64,000 nt of DNA from Paenibacillus sp. sptzw28 (GCF_019550795.1 NZ_CP080545.1:3816001-3880000), one strand, 5' to 3'; shown: positions 25,438 through 34,721, numbered from the stretch's first letter. Numbers and translations are program-made. Notes: a model not told the origin generated them from the sequence alone.

Positions 25438-26991
25438 TCACGACCACCGTTTGTAATCCGTCGGGGAATATCCGGTGTGCTTCTTGAATACTTGGCTGAA
25501 ATATTGCGGATTATCGCCAAAGCCGAGCAGCTCGGCGAGCTCGAACACTTTGACGTCATCCATCTGCCCGATCAGCTGCATCGCCTTCTCCATTCTTCTC
25601 CTCGTTACAAAGTTCGAAAACTTCTCGCCCGTTTCTTTCTTGAACAGCTTCCCTAAATAATCGGCATTCATATACAGCATCTCGCTCGCCACCCAGCCCA
25701 GCGAAAGACGCTGGTTGGGCAAATTGGCTTCGATACACCCAAGAACCTTGGCGATGATGTCCGACCGTTTGTGCTGGTGCAGCTCCTCGTTCGACTTGCA
25801 AATTTGCCTGGCGGCTCCAAATATAAACTCACGCATTGCCTGAAGCGTTTCCAGCTCATCCAGATGAGCCAGCATTTTCAGGTAACCGTTCATACTGGCC
25901 GCGTCCCCCTGCCGGACGACGGCAACATACAGGGGGATAATATATGATTTGACGATTGCCGTCTCGAAGCGGTGACCGGACAACGATTCGAAGAAGCTCT
26001 CCAGCTCCCGCTCCGCCTCGCTCCAGCGTCCGGATCTAATATGCAGGCAAACATTTTCTTCGTCATACAGGAAAGTTTCCGCTTCCGAATCGGCAAGCGG
26101 CGCGACGTCTTTTTTCGTGATAAGGCTTCCTTCACCCAAATAAAACCGGTGCTCCAGACACTCCAGCGTCTCCCTGTACATCCGTCTTGCGCCGGTTATC
26201 TCATCCGGTTCGCTGATCGCGGCGGTCAGTTCCAGCTTGTAAAAATTCGTAAACGTGCGCTTGATGGAATCGACCTGCGCAAATACCGCTTCGAGTTCAT
26301 CACTGTCTTTGAGGAGCATCAGTACCTGCTTGCCTATCGTCGTACTAAGCAGCAGCGGCTTCCCCAGCAAGTCCTCTGCAATGTTCTTGAGCGCAAACAG
26401 ATGCTCGTAATCATAGTCGCCTTCCAGGCGAAATAACAGCAGACGGACCGTCTGATTTTCGACCGGTATGCCGAACATCCTGCTGAAATCGTCCCAGTCG
26501 CGGCGGCCGTATGTTTTATTCGTTACCAGCTCCTTAAGGAACTGCTCTCTGGCATGAGGCATAACCTTCCTAAGCTCCGTCTCGACGGATTGCAGAAACA
26601 TCTCCCGGCTCAGGCGGCGCTCCAAATCCTCCACAATCTCCCTGATCGCGTCCATGATCGACTTCTCATTGCACGGTTTAAGCAGATAGTGCTTCACGCC
26701 AAAGCGCATGGCCGTGCGTGCGTAATTAAAGTCGCCGTGTCCGGACAGCATGATGAAGCACACCGACGGGTCGGCTTCGTGAACGTGCTCGACCAGCTGC
26801 AGCCCGTCCATTCCGGGCATCCTGATGTCCGTAATGATAATATCCGGACGTTCCCGCTCCACAACTTCCTTAGCCTCCAGCCCGTTGCGCGCGGTCGCGA
26901 CAAGCTCGGTGCCGCAGGCGTTCCAATCGACAATGCCGGATATACCTTCCAAAATAATGCGCTCGTCGTCCACCAGAAGCACTTTATACAA
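25438..26991 (-). CDS. YesN-type response regulator with AraC domain
   Basis: This is a two-component response regulator of 517 residues. The receiver domain at 1-120 (VLLVDDERIILEG, with the phosphorylated Asp in IIITDIRMPGMDG and Lys in HYLLKPCNE) precedes a long linker. The AraC-type double helix-turn-helix is at about 415-517 (LSLGWVASEMLYMNADYLGK, GFGDNPQYFSQVFKKHTGYS). It overlaps the sensor kinase gene by eight bases. It presumably switches on the binding protein, permeases and GH105 gene when the sugar is sensed. Confidence 0.92.
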   Translation of the reverse strand: MYKVLLVDDERIILEGISGIVDWNACGTELVATARNGLEAKEVVERERPDIIITDIRMPGMDGLQLVEHVHEADPSVCFIMLSGHGDFNYARTAMRFGVKHYLLKPCNEKSIMDAIREIVEDLERRLSREMFLQSVETELRKVMPHAREQFLKELVTNKTYGRRDWDDFSRMFGIPVENQTVRLLLFRLEGDYDYEHLFALKNIAEDLLGKPLLLSTTIGKQVLMLLKDSDELEAVFAQVDSIKRTFTNFYKLELTAAISEPDEITGARRMYRETLECLEHRFYLGEGSLITKKDVAPLADSEAETFLYDEENVCLHIRSGRWSEAERELESFFESLSGHRFETAIVKSYIIPLYVAVVRQGDAASMNGYLKMLAHLDELETLQAMREFIFGAARQICKSNEELHQHKRSDIIAKVLGCIEANLPNQRLSLGWVASEMLYMNADYLGKLFKKETGEKFSNFVTRRRMEKAMQLIGQMDDVKVFELAELLGFGDNPQYFSQVFKKHTGYSPTDYKRWS

Positions 26992-28732
26992 AACGATCTC
27001 CCCTTTCGAAAGGCAAACTGAGCGAGACCCGTGTTCCCCGGTCCTTACCGCTATCTACGGTCAACCCGAAATCTTCCCCGAACAGCAGCTTGATCCGTTC
27101 ATCGATGTTCCGCAAGCCGACGCCGGAGCCTTGCGGTTTGACTTTCCCGCTGCGCAGCAGCTGCAGGAAGTTCTCGTCCATTCCGGGTCCGTTATCCCCA
27201 ACCGTAATCGTCATTGAGCCGTCATGCTCTGAGGCATAAATTCGGATTGTACAGGTGTCTATCATTTGCTCCAGCCCATAATTAACCGCATTCTCCACCA
27301 GCGGCTGCAGCGAGAGCTTGGGAACGGGACAATCGAGTAAATTCTCCGGAACGTCCAGCTGAAAATCGAGCCGCTCCTCAAAGCGGTATTGCTGAATCGT
27401 GATGTAATTGCCGACGATCTCCAATTCGTGCCGGAGCGGAATCAACGGTTCCTTTAAGTTGATGGAGCTGCGCAGAAGAAAACCGAGCGATTCCACCATG
27501 CTGGAAATTTGCGGCTGCCTGCTCATTTTGGCCGACCAGTTGATCGTCTCAAGTGTATTATACAGAAAATGGGGATTGATCTGAGCCTGAAGGGCTTTGA
27601 AATCGGATTCCTTAATTGCTAGCTGCTTCACGTAATTCTCTTGAATCAAGTCGTTGATCCGCCGTACCATCATCCGGAAATTGCGGTGAAGCTGACCCGC
27701 TTCATCCATCGTGATGGATGCATCGTCCGGTTCCTCGAAATCCTCGAAATTACCCGTTCGCACCCGTTTCATCTTGGCATTAAGCCGCTCGATCGGATCA
27801 GTGATTCCTTTGGAGAACCGGATCGAAATAAGAACGGCCAATAAGAATAACACGCTGTATATGATGAAAACAGTGGTCTTCACATTTACGATTTTCTCGA
27901 AAATGCCATCGTACGGAATAACGTTGATATACGTCCAGCTTGTGTAGCCCGAAGGAACATACGCAAGGAAGTAGCGTTTGCCACCCCGGCTGACAAACGA
28001 GTAGCCCTGCCTGGACTTCATATAGGAATTCAATTCTGCCACGGGAACGGGCGGCTGTTCCGGGTATACGGCATCCTCGCCGTCGATTATAACAAATTGG
28101 GCAGAATCGCTGCGGAGCCCTTGGGCGAAATCGGCGAATAATTTGCTCATATCGATTCTGACAGCAACCATGCCGAGAGCCTCGAGATTCAATTGGTCAT
28201 ATGATCTGATCTGCCTGGCGGCGCTAAGCGCCCCGTCGGATTTGTCCGGATGAATCCATGTATTTCCTCCTTGACGCAGCGCCGTCTCCTTCCCGATGAC
28301 CGCCGCACGCTCGCTCGACGTCGTTATCTGCTTCACGCCGGTAACGTATTCATCATTGCGGTAATCGAACATGTGGAGCGACAGAACATATTTATCCAGA
28401 CCGCCCAAATATACCATTCGCTCCCTGATTTTTGCCGCAAGAACAAATTGGTCGTATTTCGAACCTCCGTGCTTGATCGCTGTCAAATAGGACTGTATGA
28501 GGCCATCCGTCGCCAAGCGGAAAGACAGCTGCTCCATCTTCTTAAGTTCCGTCTCGATACTGAACGAAGTCAGATTAAGCGCTTTGGCGGACTGCTGGTA
28601 AATCTCTTCGTCATAGATCTCGAATGCGATCTGCTGTACGGCTACGATTAGAACGCCGACCGTCAGCATAACGGCCGATATAAGCGCGATCAGCTTGTAC
28701 TTGATCCGCAAATTATTATAAAGCGCTTTCAT
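26984..28732 (-). CDS. YesM-type sensor histidine kinase
   Basis: This is a membrane sensor kinase of about 580 residues. The first membrane segment lies at residues 13-35 (KLIALISAVMLTVGVLIVAV), then an extracellular sensor domain to about 280, then a second segment (TVFIIYSVLFLLAVLISI). A HAMP domain follows, then the His_kinase domain with the phospho-acceptor in QINPHFLYNTLETI and the ATP-binding GDNGPGMDE. The ATG at 28732 is used; upstream starts at 28741 (TTG) and 28777 are possible. It pairs with the YesN-type regulator (8-base overlap) and probably detects pectin-derived sugars. Confidence 0.9.
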   Translation of the reverse strand: MKALYNNLRIKYKLIALISAVMLTVGVLIVAVQQIAFEIYDEEIYQQSAKALNLTSFSIETELKKMEQLSFRLATDGLIQSYLTAIKHGGSKYDQFVLAAKIRERMVYLGGLDKYVLSLHMFDYRNDEYVTGVKQITTSSERAAVIGKETALRQGGNTWIHPDKSDGALSAARQIRSYDQLNLEALGMVAVRIDMSKLFADFAQGLRSDSAQFVIIDGEDAVYPEQPPVPVAELNSYMKSRQGYSFVSRGGKRYFLAYVPSGYTSWTYINVIPYDGIFEKIVNVKTTVFIIYSVLFLLAVLISIRFSKGITDPIERLNAKMKRVRTGNFEDFEEPDDASITMDEAGQLHRNFRMMVRRINDLIQENYVKQLAIKESDFKALQAQINPHFLYNTLETINWSAKMSRQPQISSMVESLGFLLRSSINLKEPLIPLRHELEIVGNYITIQQYRFEERLDFQLDVPENLLDCPVPKLSLQPLVENAVNYGLEQMIDTCTIRIYASEHDGSMTITVGDNGPGMDENFLQLLRSGKVKPQGSGVGLRNIDERIKLLFGEDFGLTVDSGKDRGTRVSLSLPFERGDRFV

Positions 28733-28882
28733 TGCGACCAATGCGGCTCCCCCTTTGCGGACGTCACGGTTAATCAATTGTGAATCCGGCTGCTGCCCGT
28801 TTGCTCCTTAATTATAAGACAGTTCCGTTCACTGTCAACGCTGTGACACCATGGTGGAGGATTGAGGAAACCGGCCCCCGAC

Positions 28883-28915
28883 AAAAAAAGCCCGGCGTAG
28901 GGGCATCGGCGCCGA
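28883..28915 (-). terminator. Terminator after the GrpB-family gene
   Basis: On the minus strand CGGCG...CGCCG or GCCC...GGGC stems (28912-28890) precede seven T (28889-28883). The pairing is ambiguous, but the T-run is good. Confidence 0.55.
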
Positions 28916-28919
28916 TTCG

Positions 28920-29432
28920 CTAAGCTTGTTCAATCATTCGTGTAATAAATCCGGACTTCCCTTCCTGATAAGCGTTTCTGTCTGTTTCATGCAGAACGGC
29001 AAGCTCACGCTTGAGCCTCATGTATGCTTGCGCCGCTTCAGGCTCGGTTCTCATCAGCCTGCGAAAGGCAAGATGATTCCGCCAATCCGCACTTTCAATC
29101 TCAAGCATATGCAGATGGTGGGTCCGCAGGGGCGCCCCCTTCACAAAATAATGCCGGCGCGGACAGCCGTTCTCCCCGCGGTAAACATATCCGACCGCTT
29201 CAAGCGCCGGCACCAGTGCGGCAGCGAGTTCGAATTGCTCCACGGCAACTCCGATGTCGATGATCGGCTTGGCCGCCATGCCGGGTACCGATGTGCTGCC
29301 GATATGCTGAATGTCCAGCACGCGGCCGTGGACCGCTCCTGCGATCAGCTCGCGCTCCGATTCGAATAACTTCGGCCATGCCGGCGAATAGTCCGCCAAT
29401 TTAATAAGCCCGCCCGGAAGACCTAATGTCAT
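28920..29432 (-). CDS. GrpB-family (nucleotidyltransferase-fold) protein
   Basis: This 170-residue member of the GrpB/UPF0157 family has a predicted nucleotidyltransferase-like fold. The signature DIQHIGSTSVPGMAAKPIID is at about residues 40-59, followed by the HYFVKG and LHMLE motifs. The biochemical function of these proteins is not established. The start at 29432 has AAAGGAGGTCAG upstream. It stands alone, followed by a terminator. Confidence 0.9.
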   Translation of the reverse strand: MTLGLPGGLIKLADYSPAWPKLFESERELIAGAVHGRVLDIQHIGSTSVPGMAAKPIIDIGVAVEQFELAAALVPALEAVGYVYRGENGCPRRHYFVKGAPLRTHHLHMLEIESADWRNHLAFRRLMRTEPEAAQAYMRLKRELAVLHETDRNAYQEGKSGFITRMIEQA

Positions 29433-29612
29433 AGTTTCCTGACCTCCTTTCGTTTCGGAGACGTATGTTTATTTGCGACTTCATCACGAACCTTAACGCC
29501 ATATCAACCATACTCCTCCATAATGGCGCGGCAAAACTATTTCGTCAACACGCGGCGGCGTCGAACGTCTGGTCAAGTGAAGCTGGATTTGACATTTACA
29601 GCAATTTTCTCG

Positions 29613-29641
29613 TTGACGTTAATGATGCAATACGATACAAT
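29613..29641 (+). promoter_or_regulatory. Promoter of leader peptide and ABC exporter
   Basis: TTGACG (29613-29618) and TACAAT (29636-29641) with a 17-base spacer. Transcription should start near 29648, about 25 bases before the leader-peptide ATG. Confidence 0.65.
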
Positions 29642-29672
29642 TCGATTACCATTTTACGAAAGGGTGAGTGCA

Positions 29673-29741
29673 ATGCGTACATTCCAACGCCATAACCATA
29701 ATAGAATATTCGTTGTCCGTTTCACTCAACCGACCGTTTAG
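29673..29741 (+). CDS. 22-residue leader peptide of attenuated ABC exporter
   Basis: A short frame from 29673 (MRTFQRHNHNRIFVVRFTQP then TV) has a good ribosome site (AAAGGGTGAG) and lies between a promoter and a rho-independent terminator in front of an ABC exporter. This is the layout of translation-coupled attenuators controlling antibiotic-export genes such as bmrB-bmrCD in Bacillus, where ribosome stalling on the leader prevents terminator formation. The peptide is rich in Arg, His, Asn and Phe; which drug might stall it is unknown. The peptide itself probably has no other function. Confidence 0.55.
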   Translation: MRTFQRHNHNRIFVVRFTQPTV

Positions 29742-29794
29742 CGGCATATTAATAATTGGAAATTTCGATTATTTTTGATATGCATATAAATTTA

Positions 29795-29826
29795 GGCCAT
29801 GGTGAAATTTCGCCATGGCTTTTTTG
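29795..29826 (+). terminator. Attenuator terminator before ABC exporter
   Basis: GGCCATGG (29795-29802) pairs with CCATGGCT (29813-29820), followed by TTTTTT. It sits after the leader peptide and 66 bases before the exporter start. The AT-rich stretch before it (AATAATTGGAAATTTCGATT) could form an alternative fold. Confidence 0.75.
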
Positions 29827-29891
29827 CGCCCTCCGGTGCCATTGAACGGAGCAAAGCCGGGGATATCATTGAGAAAGAGGAGAATCGGTAA

Positions 29892-31655
29892 ATGCAGATA
29901 GCACGTAAAAAAAGTATTTTACAGCTGATCAGGAGGAAAGGGTTCAAGCAGTTCCTCACGCTGTGCATTACGTATAAATATTTATATATAACGGTTATAT
30001 TGCTTCAATTGGGAGTGACGGCCGCCTCGCTGCTGTTCGCAGAAACTAACAGACGTCTCTTCGACTTGGCGCCTGATATTCCCGGCAAAGAGTTAAGCAA
30101 GCTGCTGACCGCTTTTTTCGTTTTTATTGCGATGGGTCTGGTCTTCTCCTTGATGGAACGCGTGTACAACCAGATTGTAAATACGAATGTCGTTTTCCGG
30201 ATGAGAGAGATGGTACTTACCCGGCTAACAAGTTTGTCGCTCCGTTTTCATGAGGATAAACACAGCTCGCACTCAAATAACATCCTCTATAATGAACTGG
30301 AAGTGTTCAAGCATTTTGTCGTATTTGATATTTTAAAATTGATATCATTACCTATATCTTTCATTTCCGTAGGCATTTATTTACTTTCCGTAAACCCCGT
30401 ACTCGGCATAATCGCTATTATGGTCGGCCCGCTCCAGTTCATTAGTAATCTTGTTATTAAAGAGCGGTTCAAGAACCTCGTCACCAGGCAGCAGGAATTA
30501 GGGCGGGAATGGTTCTTTCATCTCGGTGAGACGCTTTCCGGAATGAGAGAAATCAAGATGAACCGGATCGAGCATACCGTTTTTCAGAGAATCAATAAGG
30601 TTTTCAAGGAAAGTATCGCCCTGTGGATCTCGATTGAGAAAATGTGGGCGGTCCGGGAAACCGTTCGCATTATTCCGGAAAAACTGGGCTATATGATTGG
30701 GATAGGGGTAGGCGCATTCATGATGGCGGACGGAAAAATCGGAGTGGGCGGACTCGTTGCTTTCATTACGCTGCTGGACCGGGCGGCCGCGCCGTTTAAC
30801 AGCATAGTAGAAATCATCAATTCCCTCCAGAGAGTTTCGGCAGGCGCGGAAAAGCTCCTGGATCTTATGGAAACCGAGCCTGAGGACGATGGACGGGGTA
30901 TTACACTGCTCCCTTCGCCTCCCTCAATCACGTTTGAAAATGTTAATTTTCATTATTACGAGGATCATCAGGTGCTGAAAAATGTCCATTTTACCATTCC
31001 GGCCGGCTGGGCGGTGGCCTTGGTCGGGCCAAGCGGCAGCGGTAAAAGCACTATTATCAAGCTTCTGTTCAGGTTTTATCATCCGCAATCGGGGACAATT
31101 CGTATTAACGGCCTGCCGATTGAAGCTTATACAATCGATTCGCTGCGCGGGAATCTCGCAGCCGTTTCCCAGGATGTCTATTTATTTGACGGCACGATCC
31201 GCGATAACATTGCGATCGGCTCCGGGAATGCCGGCGACGAAGAAATCATTCGTGCCGCTATCCTCTCCCAGTCGGATGAATTTATCAACCGTCTTCCCGA
31301 ACGCTACGAAACCAAGGTGGGCGAGCGGGGAATCAAATTATCACAGGGGCAAAAACAGCGTATTGCAATTGCCAGGGCAATCATGCGGAAAGCGTCGGTC
31401 GTTATCCTCGATGAGCCTACTTCCGCATTGGATGTGGAGACGGAAACCCTGTTTCAGCGAAACCTTGGGGAGTGGGCGGACGGGTGTACCAAAATCATCA
31501 TCGCACACCGGCTCAGCACCATTCGCGACGCGGACTATGTTCTCTTCCTGGAAAATGGGGAGATCCGCGAAGCGGGAACTCCCCGGGAGTTACTTAACTC
31601 CAACGGCCGCTTCAAGGATTTCTGGAATAAACAGGAGATCAAATCGTTCAGCTAG
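29892..31655 (+). CDS. ABC exporter half-transporter (multidrug type)
   Basis: This half-size ABC exporter of 587 residues has an N-terminal six-segment membrane domain (about 25-310) fused to the ATPase domain (about 345-580). Walker A GPSGSGKST, Q-loop SQDVYLFDGTIRDN, signature LSQGQKQRIAIARA, Walker B VVILDEPTSALD and switch AHRLST are all intact, so it can work as a homodimer. Drugs, peptides or lipids are possible substrates. A promoter, a 22-residue leader and a terminator upstream suggest drug-induced attenuation. It is convergent with the deaminase gene, overlapping it by four bases. Confidence 0.92.
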   Translation: MQIARKKSILQLIRRKGFKQFLTLCITYKYLYITVILLQLGVTAASLLFAETNRRLFDLAPDIPGKELSKLLTAFFVFIAMGLVFSLMERVYNQIVNTNVVFRMREMVLTRLTSLSLRFHEDKHSSHSNNILYNELEVFKHFVVFDILKLISLPISFISVGIYLLSVNPVLGIIAIMVGPLQFISNLVIKERFKNLVTRQQELGREWFFHLGETLSGMREIKMNRIEHTVFQRINKVFKESIALWISIEKMWAVRETVRIIPEKLGYMIGIGVGAFMMADGKIGVGGLVAFITLLDRAAAPFNSIVEIINSLQRVSAGAEKLLDLMETEPEDDGRGITLLPSPPSITFENVNFHYYEDHQVLKNVHFTIPAGWAVALVGPSGSGKSTIIKLLFRFYHPQSGTIRINGLPIEAYTIDSLRGNLAAVSQDVYLFDGTIRDNIAIGSGNAGDEEIIRAAILSQSDEFINRLPERYETKVGERGIKLSQGQKQRIAIARAIMRKASVVILDEPTSALDVETETLFQRNLGEWADGCTKIIIAHRLSTIRDADYVLFLENGEIREAGTPRELLNSNGRFKDFWNKQEIKSFS

Positions 31656-32941
31656 ACCCCAGCCACGATTTTCTTCGCACGGCGCGACACTTCCCGGAAG
31701 AGCTCTTCCTCGTCTATGGTAAGCAGCCTGCGTGCCTGCATAAGCAGCTTGCCGGCTGCCATGACCGTATCGACGTCCGCTCCGTTGGCGCTGTAGGCGA
31801 GCAGCGATTCAACATCATGAACAGGCTGAAGATGCGGCTTTCTCATGTCAATCATAATGAGATCCGCTTGTTTTCCCGCTTCCAGCGTCCCGATTGCATC
31901 GTCGAGACGAAGCAGCTTGGCGCTCCTGGTCGTCCCCATCCTCAAGGCTTGCGCGGCCGCCAGCGTTGTAGGATCTCCGTAATCGAGCTTCTGCAGCCAT
32001 GCGGCCGCCTTCACTTCCTCGAACAGATCAAGCGTCGTGGCGCTTCCTGCCCCGTCAGTGCCGAGTCCAACGGTGATACCCTGCCGCATACACTCCGCAA
32101 TTGGAGCGATTCCACAGCCCAGCTTCAGATTGCTTACGGGATTGTGGGCAATTCCTCCCTTCATTCCGGCAAGCAGCCGGATATCTTTGCGGGTCAAATG
32201 GACTGCATGGGCAAGGAGCACGTGAGAATTCTCAAACAGCCCGAGGTTGTACAAATATTCCGTCGGTGTCTGATTGTACCGCTCGCGGATGATCCCCACT
32301 TCTTCCTTGGTCTCCGCCAGATGAATATGGATAGGTATGCCGCGCGTATTCGCGTATTCAATCACTTCCTGCAATGGTTCCGGCGGGCATGTATACGGCG
32401 CATGCGGTCCGAGCATTGTCGTGATGCGCCCGTCGGCGCCTCCAGACCACTTATCGATCAGATCGACGGCCTCCCGCATTCGTTTGCCGCCGTCATCCTG
32501 CAAATAAACCAGTCCGCGCGACAGCGACGCCCGCATGCCGGTCTCCTTAACCGCCTCGGCAATGCTGTCCATCCCGACATACATATCGGCAAATGCCGTT
32601 GTGCCTGAGCGGATCATCTCTGCCATCGCAAGCTTCGCGCCCCAATAGATATCGTCCGGGTTCATCTTCGCTTCGGCTGGCAGCATCTTCCGCTCAAGCC
32701 AGTCCATCAGCTTCAAATCATCCGAAAATCCGCGCAGCAGGCTCATAGGAGAATGCTGATGCGCGTTAATCAGCCCCGGCATTATTACCATTCCATCAGC
32801 CAGCAGGATCCGGTCGGCTTCGGCCTCAATCTCAGGAGCTACCGCCGCTATTTGGGTATCCTCAATCAACAGATCGCCTTTATAAGGTGCTTCTCCCTCT
32901 TTCATCGTCAGTATGGTACCGTTCTTAATGAGCGTTTTCAT
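31652..32941 (-). CDS. mtaD: 5'-methylthioadenosine/S-adenosylhomocysteine deaminase-like amidohydrolase
   Basis: This is a cytoplasmic metal-dependent amidohydrolase of 429 residues in the MtaD/ATZ-TRZ group. It deaminates adenosine-type thioethers to the inosyl form. Metal ligands are visible: LINAHQHSP (HxH), HIHLAETKEE, LLAHAVHL, and the Asp in GLGTDGAGS. The ATG at 32941 has AGGAGGAAGAAT upstream; an in-frame GTG at 32962 has no ribosome site. Other amidohydrolases (guanine or 8-oxoguanine deaminases) share these motifs, so the substrate is probable, not certain. Confidence 0.85.
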   Translation of the reverse strand: MKTLIKNGTILTMKEGEAPYKGDLLIEDTQIAAVAPEIEAEADRILLADGMVIMPGLINAHQHSPMSLLRGFSDDLKLMDWLERKMLPAEAKMNPDDIYWGAKLAMAEMIRSGTTAFADMYVGMDSIAEAVKETGMRASLSRGLVYLQDDGGKRMREAVDLIDKWSGGADGRITTMLGPHAPYTCPPEPLQEVIEYANTRGIPIHIHLAETKEEVGIIRERYNQTPTEYLYNLGLFENSHVLLAHAVHLTRKDIRLLAGMKGGIAHNPVSNLKLGCGIAPIAECMRQGITVGLGTDGAGSATTLDLFEEVKAAAWLQKLDYGDPTTLAAAQALRMGTTRSAKLLRLDDAIGTLEAGKQADLIMIDMRKPHLQPVHDVESLLAYSANGADVDTVMAAGKLLMQARRLLTIDEEELFREVSRRAKKIVAGV

Positions 32942-33182
32942 CCCATATTCTTCCTCCTGCACCGGAGCGAACGCGCTACAGTCCCGTCCGGCGAAACTGT
33001 GTAAGCCGCTTGGAAACGCGGCTCCAACTGAACTTTAAACGTTAACGCAGCGTCAAAGTCAAGCCGGTTTATTCTGCCGAATTGAACTCTTTGTTTGGGT
33101 TTTTAAGCTTGCGCGCAGGCAGCAATTGTTTTACGATGGTAGAACTTCATTTCCAAACTTTCAAATTAAAGGAGCCGCTGCA

Positions 33183-34064
33183 ATGGACTTCAGTCAACTG
33201 TATAAGCAGTATAAGCCGCTGCTGTTTTCAATCGCCTACCGGATGCTCGGCCTCATTCAGGACGCCGAAGATATCGTGCAGGACGTGTTCGAAACACTGC
33301 AGCAGCAGAATCCGGAGGATATTCGGAATATCAGATCCTACCTGGGCAGAATGGTGACGAACCGCTGCATCAACGAGCTCAAATCATCCCGTAAAACGAA
33401 AGTAGATTATATCGGTCCGTGGCTGCCCGAACCGATTGCCCAGCAGGATCTAAGCGATCCCGCCCGCCTGTCGGAGCGCCGCGACGATGTCGCATTTGCT
33501 TTTCTCGTGCTTATTCAGACGTTGGCCCCGGCCGAGCGCGCCGTATTCGTCCTGCGCGAAACGCTGGATTATTCATTCGAGGAAATTGCCCTGGTTACTG
33601 ACAAAACAACCGTCAACTGCCGGAAGCTGTACAGCCGCGCAAAGCGTAAAATCGCCTTGGAGCGGCAGTCCGAATATTCAATGCAGCCCTTTCAGCCGGA
33701 CCGGCCCGAACTGGCCCGCTCCTTCAGCAGCGCGTTCATGGCCGGCGATATTTCGAAGCTGATGGAGCTGCTGAGCGATGATGCGATCCTTATTACCGAC
33801 GGAGGCGGCAAAGTTCGTGCAGCCGTCAATCCGATTTACGGTAAAAACCGCGTGCTTGCGCTCCTTTCCTTCTCGATTTCCAACAACGCAGGCGTTGCGA
33901 AATCCGTTCCGCGGCGAATTAACGGCCATGAGGGTTTTCTGCTCAGCCGGAACAATCGTCTCTATTCCGTCTATACGTTTGCCTATACGGAGGACGGGTC
34001 TGCCATTTCAAGAGTGTATATCACGATGAACCCGGATAAATTGAAGAATATTACGGAGGCTTGA
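33183..34064 (+). CDS. ECF41-family sigma factor with SnoaL-like C-terminal domain
   Basis: This extracytoplasmic-function sigma factor of 293 residues has region 2 at about 5-75 (YRMLGLIQDAEDIVQDVFE) and region 4 at about 105-165 (LAPAERAVFVLRETLDYSFE). A C-terminal domain of about 120 residues carries the two ECF41 hallmarks, DGGGK and NPDKL. In ECF41 the C-terminal domain takes the place of a separate anti-sigma factor. The ATG at 33183 follows AAAGGAG; the upstream frame start at 33126 is rejected. The next gene encodes a carboxymuconolactone-decarboxylase-type protein, the usual ECF41 target. Confidence 0.92.
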   Translation: MDFSQLYKQYKPLLFSIAYRMLGLIQDAEDIVQDVFETLQQQNPEDIRNIRSYLGRMVTNRCINELKSSRKTKVDYIGPWLPEPIAQQDLSDPARLSERRDDVAFAFLVLIQTLAPAERAVFVLRETLDYSFEEIALVTDKTTVNCRKLYSRAKRKIALERQSEYSMQPFQPDRPELARSFSSAFMAGDISKLMELLSDDAILITDGGGKVRAAVNPIYGKNRVLALLSFSISNNAGVAKSVPRRINGHEGFLLSRNNRLYSVYTFAYTEDGSAISRVYITMNPDKLKNITEA

Positions 34065-34108
34065 AACGAGCTGGAGGGTTGCAGGACGTACAAATAATTG
34101 CGGTTGTG

Positions 34109-34135
34109 TGTCACAAATAGGCAGTCTCTCTTGTC
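34109..34135 (+). promoter_or_regulatory. ECF41-type promoter
   Basis: TGTCACA (34109-34115), a 16-base spacer, then TGTC (34132-34135) matches the known ECF41 promoter pattern TGTCACA-N15/16-CGTC except one base. It lies 45 bases upstream of the decarboxylase-family gene. Confidence 0.65.
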
Positions 34136-34179
34136 TTGTATGTTGAAAGACAATTATGACCGATAAGGAGAGAATGTCC

Positions 34180-34617
34180 ATGAGATTTAATTACCGCACA
34201 GCCAATCCTGAAGCTTTCCAGTCGATGTTGAAATTCAATCAATTCTCGGAGGGCGCCGATATCGATCCAAAGCTGCGGGAGCTGGTCAAAATTCGCGCTT
34301 CGCAGTTGAACGGCTGCGCCTTCTGTCTGGATATGCATACGAAGGATGCCCGGAAGATCGGCGAAAGCGAGCAGCGGATATACCTGCTGAACGCTTGGCG
34401 CGAAACGTCGCTGTACACCGGGGCGGAGAAAGCGGCACTTGCTTTGACGGAGGCAGTAACGAGGATAGGTGACCGGGGGGTTCCCGAAGAAGTATACGAG
34501 CAGGTTCGCTCGCAATTCAGTGAGAAGCAAATTATCGATCTTATTATGATCATTAACGTCATCAACAGCTGGAACCGGCTCGCGGTTGCGGTCCATATGG
34601 GTCCAGGGGAGCTGTAA
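34180..34617 (+). CDS. AhpD-like carboxymuconolactone decarboxylase family protein
   Basis: This 145-residue AhpD/CMD-family protein has the redox motif CAFCLDMH (CxxC followed by His), the alkylhydroperoxidase active-site pattern. LREVLVKIRASQLNG-type sequence (here LRELVKIRASQLNG) precedes it. It probably reduces peroxides or quinone-like compounds. The ATG at 34180 has AAGGAG at good spacing; in-frame ATGs at 34156 and 34174 are less well placed. It has an ECF41-type promoter immediately upstream and follows the ECF41 gene. Confidence 0.9.
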   Translation: MRFNYRTANPEAFQSMLKFNQFSEGADIDPKLRELVKIRASQLNGCAFCLDMHTKDARKIGESEQRIYLLNAWRETSLYTGAEKAALALTEAVTRIGDRGVPEEVYEQVRSQFSEKQIIDLIMIINVINSWNRLAVAVHMGPGEL

Positions 34618-34686
34618 AAGCAAACGGTCCGGCTGCGAACGGAACGATGCCGGGAGTTCTTCGCCGGAAATTCTTCAATAACAGAA

Positions 34687-34721
34687 GGACGCGACTGATT
34701 TCCGGTCGCGTCCGTTATTTA
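34687..34721 (+). terminator. Terminator after the AhpD-like gene
   Basis: GGACGCGAC (34687-34695) pairs with GTCGCGTCC (34705-34713), followed by GTTATTTATT. Confidence 0.7.

Noticed and set aside
29465..29695. 76-codon plus-strand frame before the leader peptide
   Set aside because: It starts upstream of the promoter at 29613, has no ribosome site, and overlaps the better-supported leader frame.
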